DNA from: Acidobacteriota bacterium
GTDB lineage: Bacteria > Acidobacteriota > Thermoanaerobaculia > Thermoanaerobaculales > Sulfomarinibacteraceae
Direction: 5' to 3'
Assembly (NCBI GenBank): GCA_030637805.1
Contig: DAOWFV010000140.1
Span: forward strand, 1 to 7,577
DNA length: 7,577 nucleotides
Shown in pieces: positions 1-5,532 of this stretch (positions are counted from its first letter, which is position 1; every line of letters starts with the position of its first letter). The notes under the pieces are model-generated. The model was not told where the DNA came from, searched no databases, and was given only the letters and a program-made list of their open reading frames with translations. A program made the position numbers and the translations under genes.

Positions 1-92
1 ACTGTCGTTGAGCCCAAGTGTGCTACCTGGCATCCTCCCGGCGCCCAGAACACCAAAATCGCGCCCAACCTGACTCAAGCGGAGACGTACGT

Positions 93-125
93 TAGGAATT
101 TCGGATTTCAGAATCAGAAAATCAG
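93..125. repeat. Degenerate heptamer-period AT-rich tract at the pyrC 3' end
   Basis: The stretch can be read as taggaat-ttcggat-ttcagaa-tcagaaa-atcag, a decayed 7-nt periodicity with the same alphabet as the cleaner tracts at 3025, 3125, 4270 and 6548. On the minus strand it starts within the pyrC stop codon. It is much less regular than the others, so membership of the family is tentative. Bases 1-92 hold no gene that I can support. Confidence 0.4.
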
Positions 126-1414
126 GGCTTCCGTTGCCACACGATCTTTCCGCCGACGATGGTTGCAGCCGGCCAGCCCTTGAGACGCATGCCGGCAAAC
201 GGCGTGTTGCGCGCGTTCGATTCGAAGGACTCCGGATCCACGGTGCGCAGAACCCGCAGGTCGAGGAGGGTGAGGTCGGCCGGGGCGCCCTCACGAAGGC
301 TTCCGCCTGGGAGACCGAAGACCTCCGCCGGCCGCGTGGACATCAGGCGCACCAGCTGCATGAGACCAATCACCCGCCCGTGAACCAGGCGGTCCAAGGC
401 CAGCGGCACGGCGGTCTCGAGACCGACGATGCCAGCAGGCGCATCTGAAAAGTCGAGCTCCTTGTCGTCGGCGTGGTGAGGCTCATGATCGGAGACTATG
501 GCGTCAACGGTGCCGTCGTAGATCGCCTGCAGGATTGATTCCACCTCCGCCGCGTCGCGCAGCGGGGGGTTGGTCTTCCAGTTGGGGTCGTAATTCGCGC
601 CGGCGACGTCCTCGTCAGTGAGGACGAATTGATGAGCCGCCACCTCACAGCTGACCGTCAGCCCCCGTCGCCTGGCGACCCGCACCAGATCAAGGGCGGT
701 GGAGGTCGAAAGGTGACACAGGTGGAGGCGACCGCCGGTGAACTCGGCAAGCAGCAAGTCCCGAGCCACCATCACGTCCTCGGCCGAGGACGGGATACCG
801 CGCAACCCGATGCGGGTCGACACCCCACCCTCGTGCATCGAGCCCCCGTCCGACAGATCGAGGTCTTCCTCATGAACAGCCACCGGCAGGTCGAAGCTGC
901 GTGCGTACTCCAGCGCCCGCCGCATGAGAAGGGCGTTGCTCACGGGCCGGTGGTTGTCGGAGATCGCCACCGCTCCCGCCGCCGCCATCTCGCCGATCTC
1001 GGCCAGCTCCGCGCCCTCCAGACCTTCCGAGATTGCGCCTACCGGGTAGACCCGTGCCAGGTCCGCCTGTTCCGCGCGCTCTCGGATGAATCCGGTGACT
1101 GCAGGGTCGTCGTTGACGGGCTCGGTGTCCGGCATGCAGCAGATAGCGGTGAAACCGCCCGCAACCGCCGCCCGGCAGCCGCTCAAGATCGTCTCCTTGT
1201 ACTCGAAGCCTGGCTCGCGCAAGTGGGTGTGAAGGTCGATGAACCCAGGGGCCACGACGAGGCCCACAGCATCGAGGACCGAAGTCTCTGCCGGCGTCTC
1301 GAGACGCTCTCCGACCGCCGCCACACACCCGTCCTCGAGGAGAACATCCATCCCCTGGTCGAGACCCTGTGACGGATCCACCACCCGGCCGTTACGAATC
1401 AGAAGGCGATTCAC
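122..1414 (-). CDS. pyrC: Dihydroorotase, type I (PyrC)
   Basis: Cytoplasmic zinc amidohydrolase of the third step of UMP synthesis, which cyclises N-carbamoyl-aspartate to dihydroorotate. The 430-residue length fits type I enzymes. The expected metal-site residues are all visible: HTH at 62-64 within DLHTHLREPG, D153 in ISDNHRPV, H181 in VHEED, H234 in CHLST and D309 in SDHEPHH. The substrate-loop motif MPDTEPVND lies at 94-102 and KTNPPLR at 280-286. The D153 ligand, with no carbamylated lysine at that place, points to the Aquifex-like type I class (family knowledge). The start is GTG at 1414: a GGAGG (minus strand, bases 1420-1424) lies 5 nt upstream, inside the last codons of pyrB. The first 23 nt overlap pyrB, so translational coupling is likely. 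The stop TGA (122-124) merges into an AT-rich heptamer-like tract. Nothing in the catalytic set is missing, so I expect an active enzyme rather than an inactive PyrC-like subunit. Confidence 0.95.
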   Translation of the reverse strand: MNRLLIRNGRVVDPSQGLDQGMDVLLEDGCVAAVGERLETPAETSVLDAVGLVVAPGFIDLHTHLREPGFEYKETILSGCRAAVAGGFTAICCMPDTEPVNDDPAVTGFIRERAEQADLARVYPVGAISEGLEGAELAEIGEMAAAGAVAISDNHRPVSNALLMRRALEYARSFDLPVAVHEEDLDLSDGGSMHEGGVSTRIGLRGIPSSAEDVMVARDLLLAEFTGGRLHLCHLSTSTALDLVRVARRRGLTVSCEVAAHQFVLTDEDVAGANYDPNWKTNPPLRDAAEVESILQAIYDGTVDAIVSDHEPHHADDKELDFSDAPAGIVGLETAVPLALDRLVHGRVIGLMQLVRLMSTRPAEVFGLPGGSLREGAPADLTLLDLRVLRTVDPESFESNARNTPFAGMRLKGWPAATIVGGKIVWQRKP

Positions 1415-2351
1415 TGCGTCCTCCGGCGAGCAGGTAGAGAATGGCCATGCGGATCGCGACGCCGTTGGTCACCTGCTCGAGGATCACCGACTGCGCGCCG
1501 TCCGCCACAACCGAATCAATTTCAACTCCGCGGTTCATGGGCCCCGGATGCATGACCACCGCGTGCTCTGCGGCCAGCTCCAGACGCTCCGGAGTGAGCG
1601 CGAAAAAGTCGAAGTACTCCCGCATCGACGGGAAATTCATCTTGCTCTGCCGCTCGAGCTGGATCCGCAACATCATCACCACGTCCGCTCCTTCGAGGGC
1701 CGGTTCGAGGCGAACGAAGGTGGAGACGCCAAGCTCCTCCGCTTCCCTCGGTAGCAGCGAGGCGGGCGCAACGAACCGCACTTCCGCACCCATCTTGTCG
1801 AGCAGGAAGGCGTTGGAGCGGGCTACCCGCGAATGGCGAATGTCGCCGGCGATGACCACCTTGAGCCCCTCCAGGCTGTCGAATCGCTGGCGCATGGTGA
1901 AGGCGTCGAGGAGGGCCTGGGTCGGGTGCTCGTTGATGCCGTCGCCGGCGTTGATGATCGATGCCGGTATCACCTCGGCGAGTCGGTGCGGCGCGCCCGA
2001 GTTGGGGTGGCGGATGATGATGAAGTCCGGCGCCATCGCCATGAGATTGCGAGCGGTGTCGAAAAGAGTCTCCCCCTTGGTCACCGAGGAGGATGAAGAA
2101 GAAAAATTGAGAGTGTCAGCCGACAAACGCTTCTCGGCCACCTCGAATGAAAAGCGGGTACGGGTCGAAGGCTCCATGAAGAGGTTGACCACCGTGTAAC
2201 CGCGCAGGGTCGGCACCTTCTTGATCGGGCGGCGAGCCACCTCGAGGAGTTCGTCGGCGGTCTCGAGAATGAGCTGGATCTCGCCGGCGCTGAGGCGGTC
2301 GATGCCCACCACGTCTTTTCCGGCGAGGGCCTCGGCCTTTTCAACCGCCAT
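1392..2351 (-). CDS. pyrB: Aspartate carbamoyltransferase catalytic chain (PyrB)
   Basis: Transfers the carbamoyl group from carbamoyl phosphate to aspartate, the committed step of pyrimidine synthesis. The 319 residues match catalytic chains of the family. Visible motifs are the carbamoyl-phosphate loop PSTRTR at 61-66, the mobile loop SVTKGE at 89-94 with its catalytic-type lysine K92, HPTQ at 142-145, GDIRHSRVARSN at 169-180, LRIQLERQ at 228-235 and HPGPMNRG at 268-275. The frame stays open to 2684, but the upstream 111 codons have no family resemblance and are the antisense-frame shadow of pyrR. The chosen ATG (2349-2351) has GGAGG at 2358-2362, 6 nt away, and gives the normal N-terminus. 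It overlaps the pyrR stop by 11 nt and pyrC by 23 nt. No regulatory-chain gene (pyrI) is seen in the window, so the enzyme may act as a bare trimer or with PyrC; that is inference. Confidence 0.95.
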   Translation of the reverse strand: MAVEKAEALAGKDVVGIDRLSAGEIQLILETADELLEVARRPIKKVPTLRGYTVVNLFMEPSTRTRFSFEVAEKRLSADTLNFSSSSSSVTKGETLFDTARNLMAMAPDFIIIRHPNSGAPHRLAEVIPASIINAGDGINEHPTQALLDAFTMRQRFDSLEGLKVVIAGDIRHSRVARSNAFLLDKMGAEVRFVAPASLLPREAEELGVSTFVRLEPALEGADVVMMLRIQLERQSKMNFPSMREYFDFFALTPERLELAAEHAVVMHPGPMNRGVEIDSVVADGAQSVILEQVTNGVAIRMAILYLLAGGRSESPSDS

Positions 2352-2916
2352 CGCCCGCCTCCCTCCCGATCCAAACGCCGTCCTCTCCGTCGACCTCGGC
2401 AAACCGAACCTGCACGTCCTCTGTGGCTGTCGTGTCGAGCACCCGGCCGACAACGTCGGCGGCAATCGGAAGCTCGCGATGGCCACGGTCCACCAGCACC
2501 GCCAGCCGCACCGCACGCGGGCGCCCGTAGTCAACCAGCGAGTCGAGCGCGGCGCGGATGGTCCGGCCCGTGAAAAGCACGTCATCCACAAGGTAGACAA
2601 TGCGATCGTCGATGGGGCCCGGAAGCACCGTCTCCTTGAGAACCGGCTGCTGGTGGGCCGGCCGCCACGGACCGACATCGTCACGGTAAAGCGCGATGTC
2701 CAGTCGTCCGAGCGCCACCTTGCGTCCAGCAGTTCCCTCGATGGCGCGGGCCAGGCGGGCCGCCAGCGGAACCCCGCGGGTGTGGATACCTACCAGCATC
2801 ACGTCGCCGCCATCACGTTCGACAATCTCCGCAACCATTCGGGCGATGGTCCGATCCATCCCCGCCTCATCCAGCACCTGCAGGAGTCTCGTTTGAGAGG
2901 AACTGTCTGCCGTCAT
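2341..2916 (-). CDS. pyrR: PyrR: pyr operon RNA-binding attenuator / uracil phosphoribosyltransferase
   Basis: A phosphoribosyltransferase-fold protein that in characterised bacteria binds pyr mRNA leaders when UMP or UTP is high and lowers expression of pyrimidine genes; many members also make UMP from uracil and PRPP. The 191-residue product contains GIHTRGVPLA (43-52), a GRLDIALYRDD segment (70-80), the PRPP-binding signature VYLVDDVLFTGRT (107-119) and the PyrR-typical LAVLVDRGHRELPI (138-151), so the call does not rest on the PRPP loop alone. The frame extends to 3012, but those 32 codons read through the terminator-like leader. The ATG at 2914-2916 gives the usual N-terminus and lies just after a purine-rich stretch (AGGGGG at 2921-2926, GAGGTGG at 2928-2934). 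It is the first gene of the pyrR-pyrB-pyrC unit, the position expected for an autoregulator. Whether it retains uracil phosphoribosyltransferase activity cannot be decided from sequence. Confidence 0.94.
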   Translation of the reverse strand: MTADSSSQTRLLQVLDEAGMDRTIARMVAEIVERDGGDVMLVGIHTRGVPLAARLARAIEGTAGRKVALGRLDIALYRDDVGPWRPAHQQPVLKETVLPGPIDDRIVYLVDDVLFTGRTIRAALDSLVDYGRPRAVRLAVLVDRGHRELPIAADVVGRVLDTTATEDVQVRFAEVDGEDGVWIGREAGDGG

Positions 2917-2934
2917 GCCACCCCCTGCCACCTC

Positions 2935-2962
2935 AAAAAAATAACCCCCTGAGGTCAGGAGG
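2935..2962 (-). terminator. Intrinsic-terminator-like hairpin in the pyrR leader (candidate attenuator)
   Basis: Read on the minus strand, CCTCCTGACCTCAGGGGG (2962 down to 2945) folds as CCTCCT pairing with AGGGGG around a GACCTC loop; the stem has one T-G pair and can extend inward. It is followed at once by TTATTTTTTT (2944-2935), nine T in ten bases. The pyrR ATG is only 18 nt further on. No gene on this strand ends upstream, because the next gene is the divergent transporter. The hairpin therefore sits inside the 5' leader, as an attenuator would, rather than at a gene end. Confidence 0.65.
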
Positions 2963-2971
2963 CCGGCACGT

Positions 2972-2992
2972 GGAGTCTCTTTTGGGAACTCC
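2972..2992 (-). promoter_or_regulatory. Leader hairpin upstream of the attenuator (possible PyrR-responsive switch)
   Basis: On the minus strand GGAGT (2992-2988) and ACTCC (2976-2972) pair around the 11-nt loop TCCCAAAAGAG. The GGAG arm could instead pair with CTCC in the 5' arm of the terminator at 2935-2962, giving an antiterminator/anti-antiterminator arrangement. The AGU-U-CC and GAGACU segments loosely resemble the Firmicute PyrR-binding loop (AGUCC...GAGGCU), but the interior is about three bases longer. The resemblance is weak and the role is inferred. Confidence 0.35.
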
Positions 2993-3002
2993 CATCGGCG
3001 GC

Positions 3003-3010
3003 ATGGTAAC
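3003..3010 (-). promoter_or_regulatory. Possible extended -10 element of the pyr operon promoter
   Basis: The minus strand reads TG-T-TACCAT, with the TACCAT hexamer at 3008-3003. This has the TGN-TAnnAT form of an extended -10 element. It would start transcription near 2996 and give a leader of about 80 nt that contains both hairpins. No convincing -35 hexamer lies 17 nt upstream, so this is a tentative assignment. Confidence 0.25.
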
Positions 3011-3024
3011 ACAGGAGGAATTGT

Positions 3025-3051
3025 GAATTAGGAATTCGGAATTAGGAATTG
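3025..3051. repeat. Heptamer tandem tract, unit GAATT(A/C)G
   Basis: Four units in tandem: gaattag (3025), gaattcg (3032), gaattag (3039) and a final gaattg (3046). The tract lies upstream of the pyr operon and is followed directly by the GC-rich module starting tcggcgcg at 3052. It is AT-rich in a GC-rich chromosome. Confidence 0.8.
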
Positions 3052-3114
3052 TCGGCGCGTTGAGGCAGCCGAGTGGATTGAGGCGTGCTGCCCGCGCCTG
3101 GGCGCGCTAATCGG
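3052..3114. repeat. GC-rich module, copy 1 (follows heptamer tract)
   Basis: A 63-nt stretch from tcggcgcg to the tcgg at 3111-3114. It shares both ends with the copies at 3152 and 4297, while its middle is diverged. Near the 3' end is a hairpin, CGCGCC (3093-3098) with GGCGCG (3101-3106). The three copies are 63, 64 and 64 nt long, which argues for one repeat family rather than chance. Confidence 0.65.
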
Positions 3115-3124
3115 ATCGAAAGGA

Positions 3125-3151
3125 GATTTCGAATTTCGAATTTCGAATTTA
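3125..3151. repeat. Heptamer tandem tract, unit GAATTTC
   Basis: A short first unit gatttc (3125) is followed by gaatttc (3131), gaatttc (3138) and gaattta (3145). The repeat unit differs from that at 3025, but the period is the same 7 nt and the tract is again followed directly by tcggcgcg (3152). Confidence 0.8.
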
Positions 3152-3215
3152 TCGGCGCGTGGAGACGGTCGGACAATTTTTGGCACTGTGCCCGCGATTG
3201 GGCGCGCTCGTTCGG
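3152..3215. repeat. GC-rich module, copy 2 (follows heptamer tract)
   Basis: A 64-nt stretch from tcggcgcg to gttcgg. The hairpin of copies 1 and 3 is weaker here, with CGCG at 3193-3196 and 3203-3206 around ATTGGG. Its last 25 bases match copy 3 closely and run on into ggtgcctggc at 3217-3226. Confidence 0.65.
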
Positions 3216-3275
3216 AGGTGCCTGGCTTCGATTCGCAGCAAACCACCGTGGGTAGGTAATGTGTTCCCGCGAATC

Positions 3276-3358
3276 GGTGCCTGGCATCCTCACGGGCAGA
3301 CTGCTGAAAGAAAGCCCGCGCTGAAACCGGAAGCGCCCTTCTGAACATCGGGCACGGG
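3276..3358. repeat. 83-bp intergenic repeat, copy A
   Basis: It runs from ggtgcctggcatcctc to ggcacggg and matches copy B (4362-4444) in the same orientation over the full 83 bp, with five mismatches and no gaps by hand alignment. The ends are imperfectly complementary (GTGCCTGG against the complement of TCGGGCAC). GAAG and CTTC near 3330-3341 can form a small internal hairpin. It has a REP- or MITE-like look; no transposase is present nearby. Copy A lies 50 nt upstream of the transporter start. Confidence 0.85.
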
Positions 3359-3397
3359 CACGAGCGGCCGAGGAATCCCCAAAAAATCACCAATAGG

Positions 3398-3403
3398 TAT
3401 GAT
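3398..3403 (+). promoter_or_regulatory. Possible -10 hexamer for a leaderless transporter mRNA
   Basis: TATGAT lies 5 nt before the GTG at 3409 and 8 nt before the in-frame ATG at 3412. A transcript from it would begin at or next to the start codon. No clear -35 hexamer is visible, and no strong ribosome-binding site precedes the start (only AGG at 3395-3397). Tentative. Confidence 0.3.
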
Positions 3404-3408
3404 ACGCC

Positions 3409-4272
3409 GTGATGGTCCGCACCACCGACCGGCTCTTGATTCTCGCCGCGGCGCTGCTCTTTTCCACCGGCGGCGCCGCGGTGAAGCTGTGCTCGTTGGA
3501 GAGCTGGCAGGTGGCGAGCCTCCGTTCGGGCATCGCCGCGGCGGCGCTCCTCGTCTTCCTTCCCTCGGCTCGCCGAGGATGGACGTGGCGGACCTGGATG
3601 GTGGGCATCGCCTACGCGGCGACCATGATCCTCTACGTTCTCGCCAACAAGCTCACGACCGCCGCCAACGCGATCTTCCTTCAGAGCACGGCACCGCTTT
3701 ACATCCTCCTCTTGAGCCCGTTGCTCCTCCACGAAAAGGTCCGCCGCCGCCAGGTCGCCTTCATGGGCGCTCTTGCAGGTGGAATGGCCCTCTTCTTCAT
3801 TGGCGCCCAGCCCGCCTCGGCCACTGCGCCGGACCCGGCCCACGGAAACATCCTCGGCGCGGCCGCCGGCCTCAGTTGGGCCCTGTCGATCATCGGCCTG
3901 CGATGGCTCGGCCGCGACCAGAGGGGCGAGAAAGCGGCCGGTTCGGCGGCCCTGGCAGCGGTCGCCTGTGGCAATCTCATCGCATTTCTGATCGCCCTGC
4001 CCATGGCGTTGCCGATCGGCGTCATCAGCCCACTCGACTGGGTGACCGTCGTCTACCTGGGTGTCTTTCAGATCGCCCTTGCCTACGTCTTTCTTGCGCG
4101 CGGGGTGCGTCGAGTGGGCGCCCTCGAGGTCTCGCTGCTGCTCCTTCTCGAACCGGTCCTCAATCCTGTGTGGGCCTTGATCGTCCACGGCGAGCGGCCC
4201 ACCGTTTGGGCGATCTTTGGAGGGGCGGTGATTGTCGGCGCCACGGCGATCAACACCTGGCGCAGTTCTTAG
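3409..4272 (+). CDS. EamA/DMT-superfamily membrane transporter
   Basis: An inner-membrane permease of the drug/metabolite transporter superfamily, typically an exporter of amino acids, nucleosides or other small metabolites; the substrate cannot be read from the sequence. The 287 residues fall into two EamA halves, roughly 9-133 and 148-284, with about ten hydrophobic segments. Repeat-typical marks are SLRSG (38-42) with its arginine in segment 2, the STAPLYILLLSPLLLHEK run (93-110) closing half 1, and LEPVLNPVWA...HGE (247-262) closing half 2. A short charged loop (167-176) follows the first segment of half 2. The start may be GTG 3409 or the adjacent ATG 3412. The stop TAG is also the first triplet of a heptamer repeat tract. 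The gene stands alone between two direct 83-bp repeats, divergent from the pyr operon and convergent with queF. I see no frameshift or truncation. Confidence 0.9.
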   Translation: MMVRTTDRLLILAAALLFSTGGAAVKLCSLESWQVASLRSGIAAAALLVFLPSARRGWTWRTWMVGIAYAATMILYVLANKLTTAANAIFLQSTAPLYILLLSPLLLHEKVRRRQVAFMGALAGGMALFFIGAQPASATAPDPAHGNILGAAAGLSWALSIIGLRWLGRDQRGEKAAGSAALAAVACGNLIAFLIALPMALPIGVISPLDWVTVVYLGVFQIALAYVFLARGVRRVGALEVSLLLLLEPVLNPVWALIVHGERPTVWAIFGGAVIVGATAINTWRSS

Positions 4273-4296
4273 TTTTGAGTTTTGAGTTTTGAGTTA
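4270..4296. repeat. Heptamer tandem tract, unit GAGTTTT, overlapping the transporter stop codon
   Basis: Units are tagtttt (4270), gagtttt (4277), gagtttt (4284) and gagtta (4291). The first three bases are the TAG stop codon of the transporter gene. Stops TAG 4270, TGA 4276, TGA 4283 and TGA 4290 fall in all three forward frames. It is followed by tcggcgcg at 4297, as at the two upstream tracts. Confidence 0.85.
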
Positions 4297-4360
4297 TCGG
4301 CGCGAGGAAGCGATCCGGGCTGTTGAAGCGAACTACCCGCGCCTTGGCGCGCTTGTTCGG
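4297..4360. repeat. GC-rich module, copy 3 (follows heptamer tract)
   Basis: A 64-nt stretch from tcggcgcg to gttcgg, with CGCGCC (4338-4343) and GGCGCG (4346-4351) forming a GC hairpin around TT. It is followed one base later by the second 83-bp repeat, so the tract, GC module and 83-bp repeat form one composite element here. Confidence 0.65.
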
Positions 4361-4361
4361 A

Positions 4362-4444
4362 GGTGCCTGGCATCCTCACGGGCAGAGTGCTGATAGAAAG
4401 CCCCCACTGAAACCGGAAGCGCCCTTCTGAACACCGGGCACGGG
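4362..4444. repeat. 83-bp intergenic repeat, copy B
   Basis: Second copy of the repeat at 3276-3358, same orientation, 78 of 83 bases identical by eye. Its ends are imperfect inverted repeats (GTGCCTGG against CCGGGCAC, with one G-T pair). It lies between the transporter and the queF 3' end. Together with copy A it flanks the transporter gene as direct repeats 1086 bp apart. Confidence 0.85.
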
Positions 4445-4470
4445 TCGGGAGGGGCCGATCATAGGTGGGC

Positions 4471-4875
4471 TCAGCTTGCCGAACGCTCTCCGTGGGAGAC
4501 GGTCACTACTGTGTGGATCCCGCCGCGCAGGCGGTAATCGAGCTCGACCTCCATCCAGCGCGGCGCGCAGCACGCCACCAGGTCGTCGAGGACCCGGTTG
4601 GCCGCGTGCTCCTGATAGATGCCGACGTTGCGGAAGCTCGTGAGGTAGTACTTGAGCGACTTGAGCTCGATACAGCCATCGGACGGCAGGTACCGCACCC
4701 GGAGGGTGCCGAAGTCGGGCAGCCCCGAAAAGGGGCACACGCAGCTCCACTCGTCGGTACCGATCTCCACCAGGGCATCCCGCGCCGGGTAAAGATAGGG
4801 AAAGGTCTCGAGCACCTCCGGCGTCAGCACATCCTCGCCGTCAAATGGAAACCTGTGACCCTCAGCTTCTACCAT
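4471..4875 (-). CDS. queF: NADPH-dependent 7-cyano-7-deazaguanine (preQ0) reductase, unimodal QueF
   Basis: Reduces the nitrile of preQ0 to the aminomethyl group of preQ1, a late free-base step toward queuosine in tRNA. The 134 residues match the short single-domain type. The nucleophile is C47 in CPFSGLPDF and the general acid is D54, with the same 7-residue spacing as Cys55/Asp62 of the Bacillus enzyme. The NADPH-binding QueF motif ELKSLKYY is at 70-77, and E89 aligns with Glu97. The residue before it is Q88 where I recall histidine in Bacillus, although H90 is close by. The frame is open to a TTG at 4887, but the ATG at 4873-4875 has GGAGG (4881-4885) 5 nt upstream and is preferred. The gene stands alone; no other queuosine genes are in the window. 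I could not recognise a preQ1 riboswitch in the 185-nt gap upstream. Confidence 0.94.
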   Translation of the reverse strand: MVEAEGHRFPFDGEDVLTPEVLETFPYLYPARDALVEIGTDEWSCVCPFSGLPDFGTLRVRYLPSDGCIELKSLKYYLTSFRNVGIYQEHAANRVLDDLVACCAPRWMEVELDYRLRGGIHTVVTVSHGERSAS

Positions 4876-4989
4876 CACGACCTCCAAGCGCGATCCTACC
4901 CGATCCCGCCGTCGCCTTCATCTTCAACAGAACCCACAAGGACTTCTTCGTCGATCCCTGACTTATAGGAATGGGTTTGGCCCGGACTA

Positions 4990-5018
4990 TTGGCATTGGT
5001 CGCCCGGCAACCCATATT
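4990..5018 (+). promoter_or_regulatory. Candidate sigma70-type promoter for the zinc-ribbon gene
   Basis: TTGGCA (4990-4995; one mismatch to TTGACA) and CATATT (5013-5018; four of six matches to TATAAT) are separated by exactly 17 nt. Transcription would begin near 5025, 36 nt before the ATG at 5061. The gene itself has a strong ribosome-binding site, GGGAGGTGA at 5049-5057. The rest of the divergent gap 4876-5060 shows no gene. Confidence 0.45.
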
Positions 5019-5060
5019 GGTCATAAGGGATGTGCGCGACTCTCACCCGGGAGGTGAACC

Positions 5061-5447
5061 ATGCGCTGGACCTACTCGTGCCCGCACTGCGAAGCGATGC
5101 TCAACCCTGACGAGACGGTGATCCTCCTCGCCGAGCAACGCTCCGACATTTTCCTGGTGGGCCTCCATCCCGAACCCGGAAACTACCGCGCCTACATGCC
5201 TCCCGGGCATGAGGTCGAGAATGGCTCCCGCTGGAACTTCCGTTGTCCGGTCTGCCACCATAACCTGACAGCCGCGATTGCGCCCGATCTCTGTGCCCTC
5301 GATATGGTCAGCGGAGGCGTCAAGCACCGGGTCTACTTCTCCCGTACCGCAGGCGAACAGGCGACCTTTGTCGTCAGCGCCGAGGGTATGGAACGCCTGG
5401 GTACCGACGCCGGCAGCCACTCCCTCGAGATGTTGGAGCTGATCTGA
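5061..5447 (+). CDS. Small two-CxxC (probable zinc-ribbon) protein of unknown function
   Basis: I do not recognise a characterised family. The 128-residue product has CPHC at 7-10 and CPVC at 62-65, a spacing that fits a four-cysteine zinc ribbon with a long insert, and HH directly after the second pair (66-67). The insert contains a predicted beta-rich segment (DIFLVGLHPEPGNYRAYMPP, 29-48). The C-terminal half has VYFSRTAGEQATFVV (91-105), which from memory resembles small uncharacterised zinc-ribbon proteins of other bacteria; that recollection needs a search. There is no signal peptide or membrane segment, so a cytoplasmic location is likely. The ATG is supported by GGAGG at 5050-5054, 6 nt away. 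It precedes the potassium-channel gene by 97 nt in the same direction, so co-transcription is possible but not shown. It could be a metal-binding regulator or an accessory domain protein; function is open. Confidence 0.8.
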   Translation: MRWTYSCPHCEAMLNPDETVILLAEQRSDIFLVGLHPEPGNYRAYMPPGHEVENGSRWNFRCPVCHHNLTAAIAPDLCALDMVSGGVKHRVYFSRTAGEQATFVVSAEGMERLGTDAGSHSLEMLELI

Positions 5448-5532
5448 CTCTCGCGCTCCCGGATTTCGCTACCGGCTTCCGTTTCGCTCGAACCGAGACT
5501 GAAAACTCGAGCCAATCGAGGCATCGAACGAG

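Noticed and set aside
629..1372. Plus-strand open frame of 247 codons antisense to pyrC
   Set aside because: It is fully covered by the intact dihydroorotase, with no ribosome-binding site or known domain.
2352..2684. N-terminal extension of pyrB
   Set aside because: The extra 111 codons overlap pyrR in another frame and look unlike any carbamoyltransferase. A GGAGG site supports the ATG at 2351.
2917..3012. N-terminal extension of pyrR
   Set aside because: It would translate the leader hairpin and T-run. PyrR family proteins begin near the ATG at 2916.
3025..3151. CRISPR-like array
   Set aside because: The units are 7 nt, tandem without spacers and different in sequence between tracts; no cas genes are present.
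3028..4188. Minus-strand open frame of 386 codons antisense to the transporter
   Set aside because: It lies opposite a well-formed EamA gene, has a highly charged low-complexity composition with no recognisable domain, and its 3' part runs through the heptamer and GC repeat region. It is a shadow of the GC-rich codon pattern.
4876..5060. preQ1 riboswitch upstream of queF
   Set aside because: I could not find the compact stem-loop with an A-rich tail of known preQ1 classes on the minus strand. Absence is by eye only.
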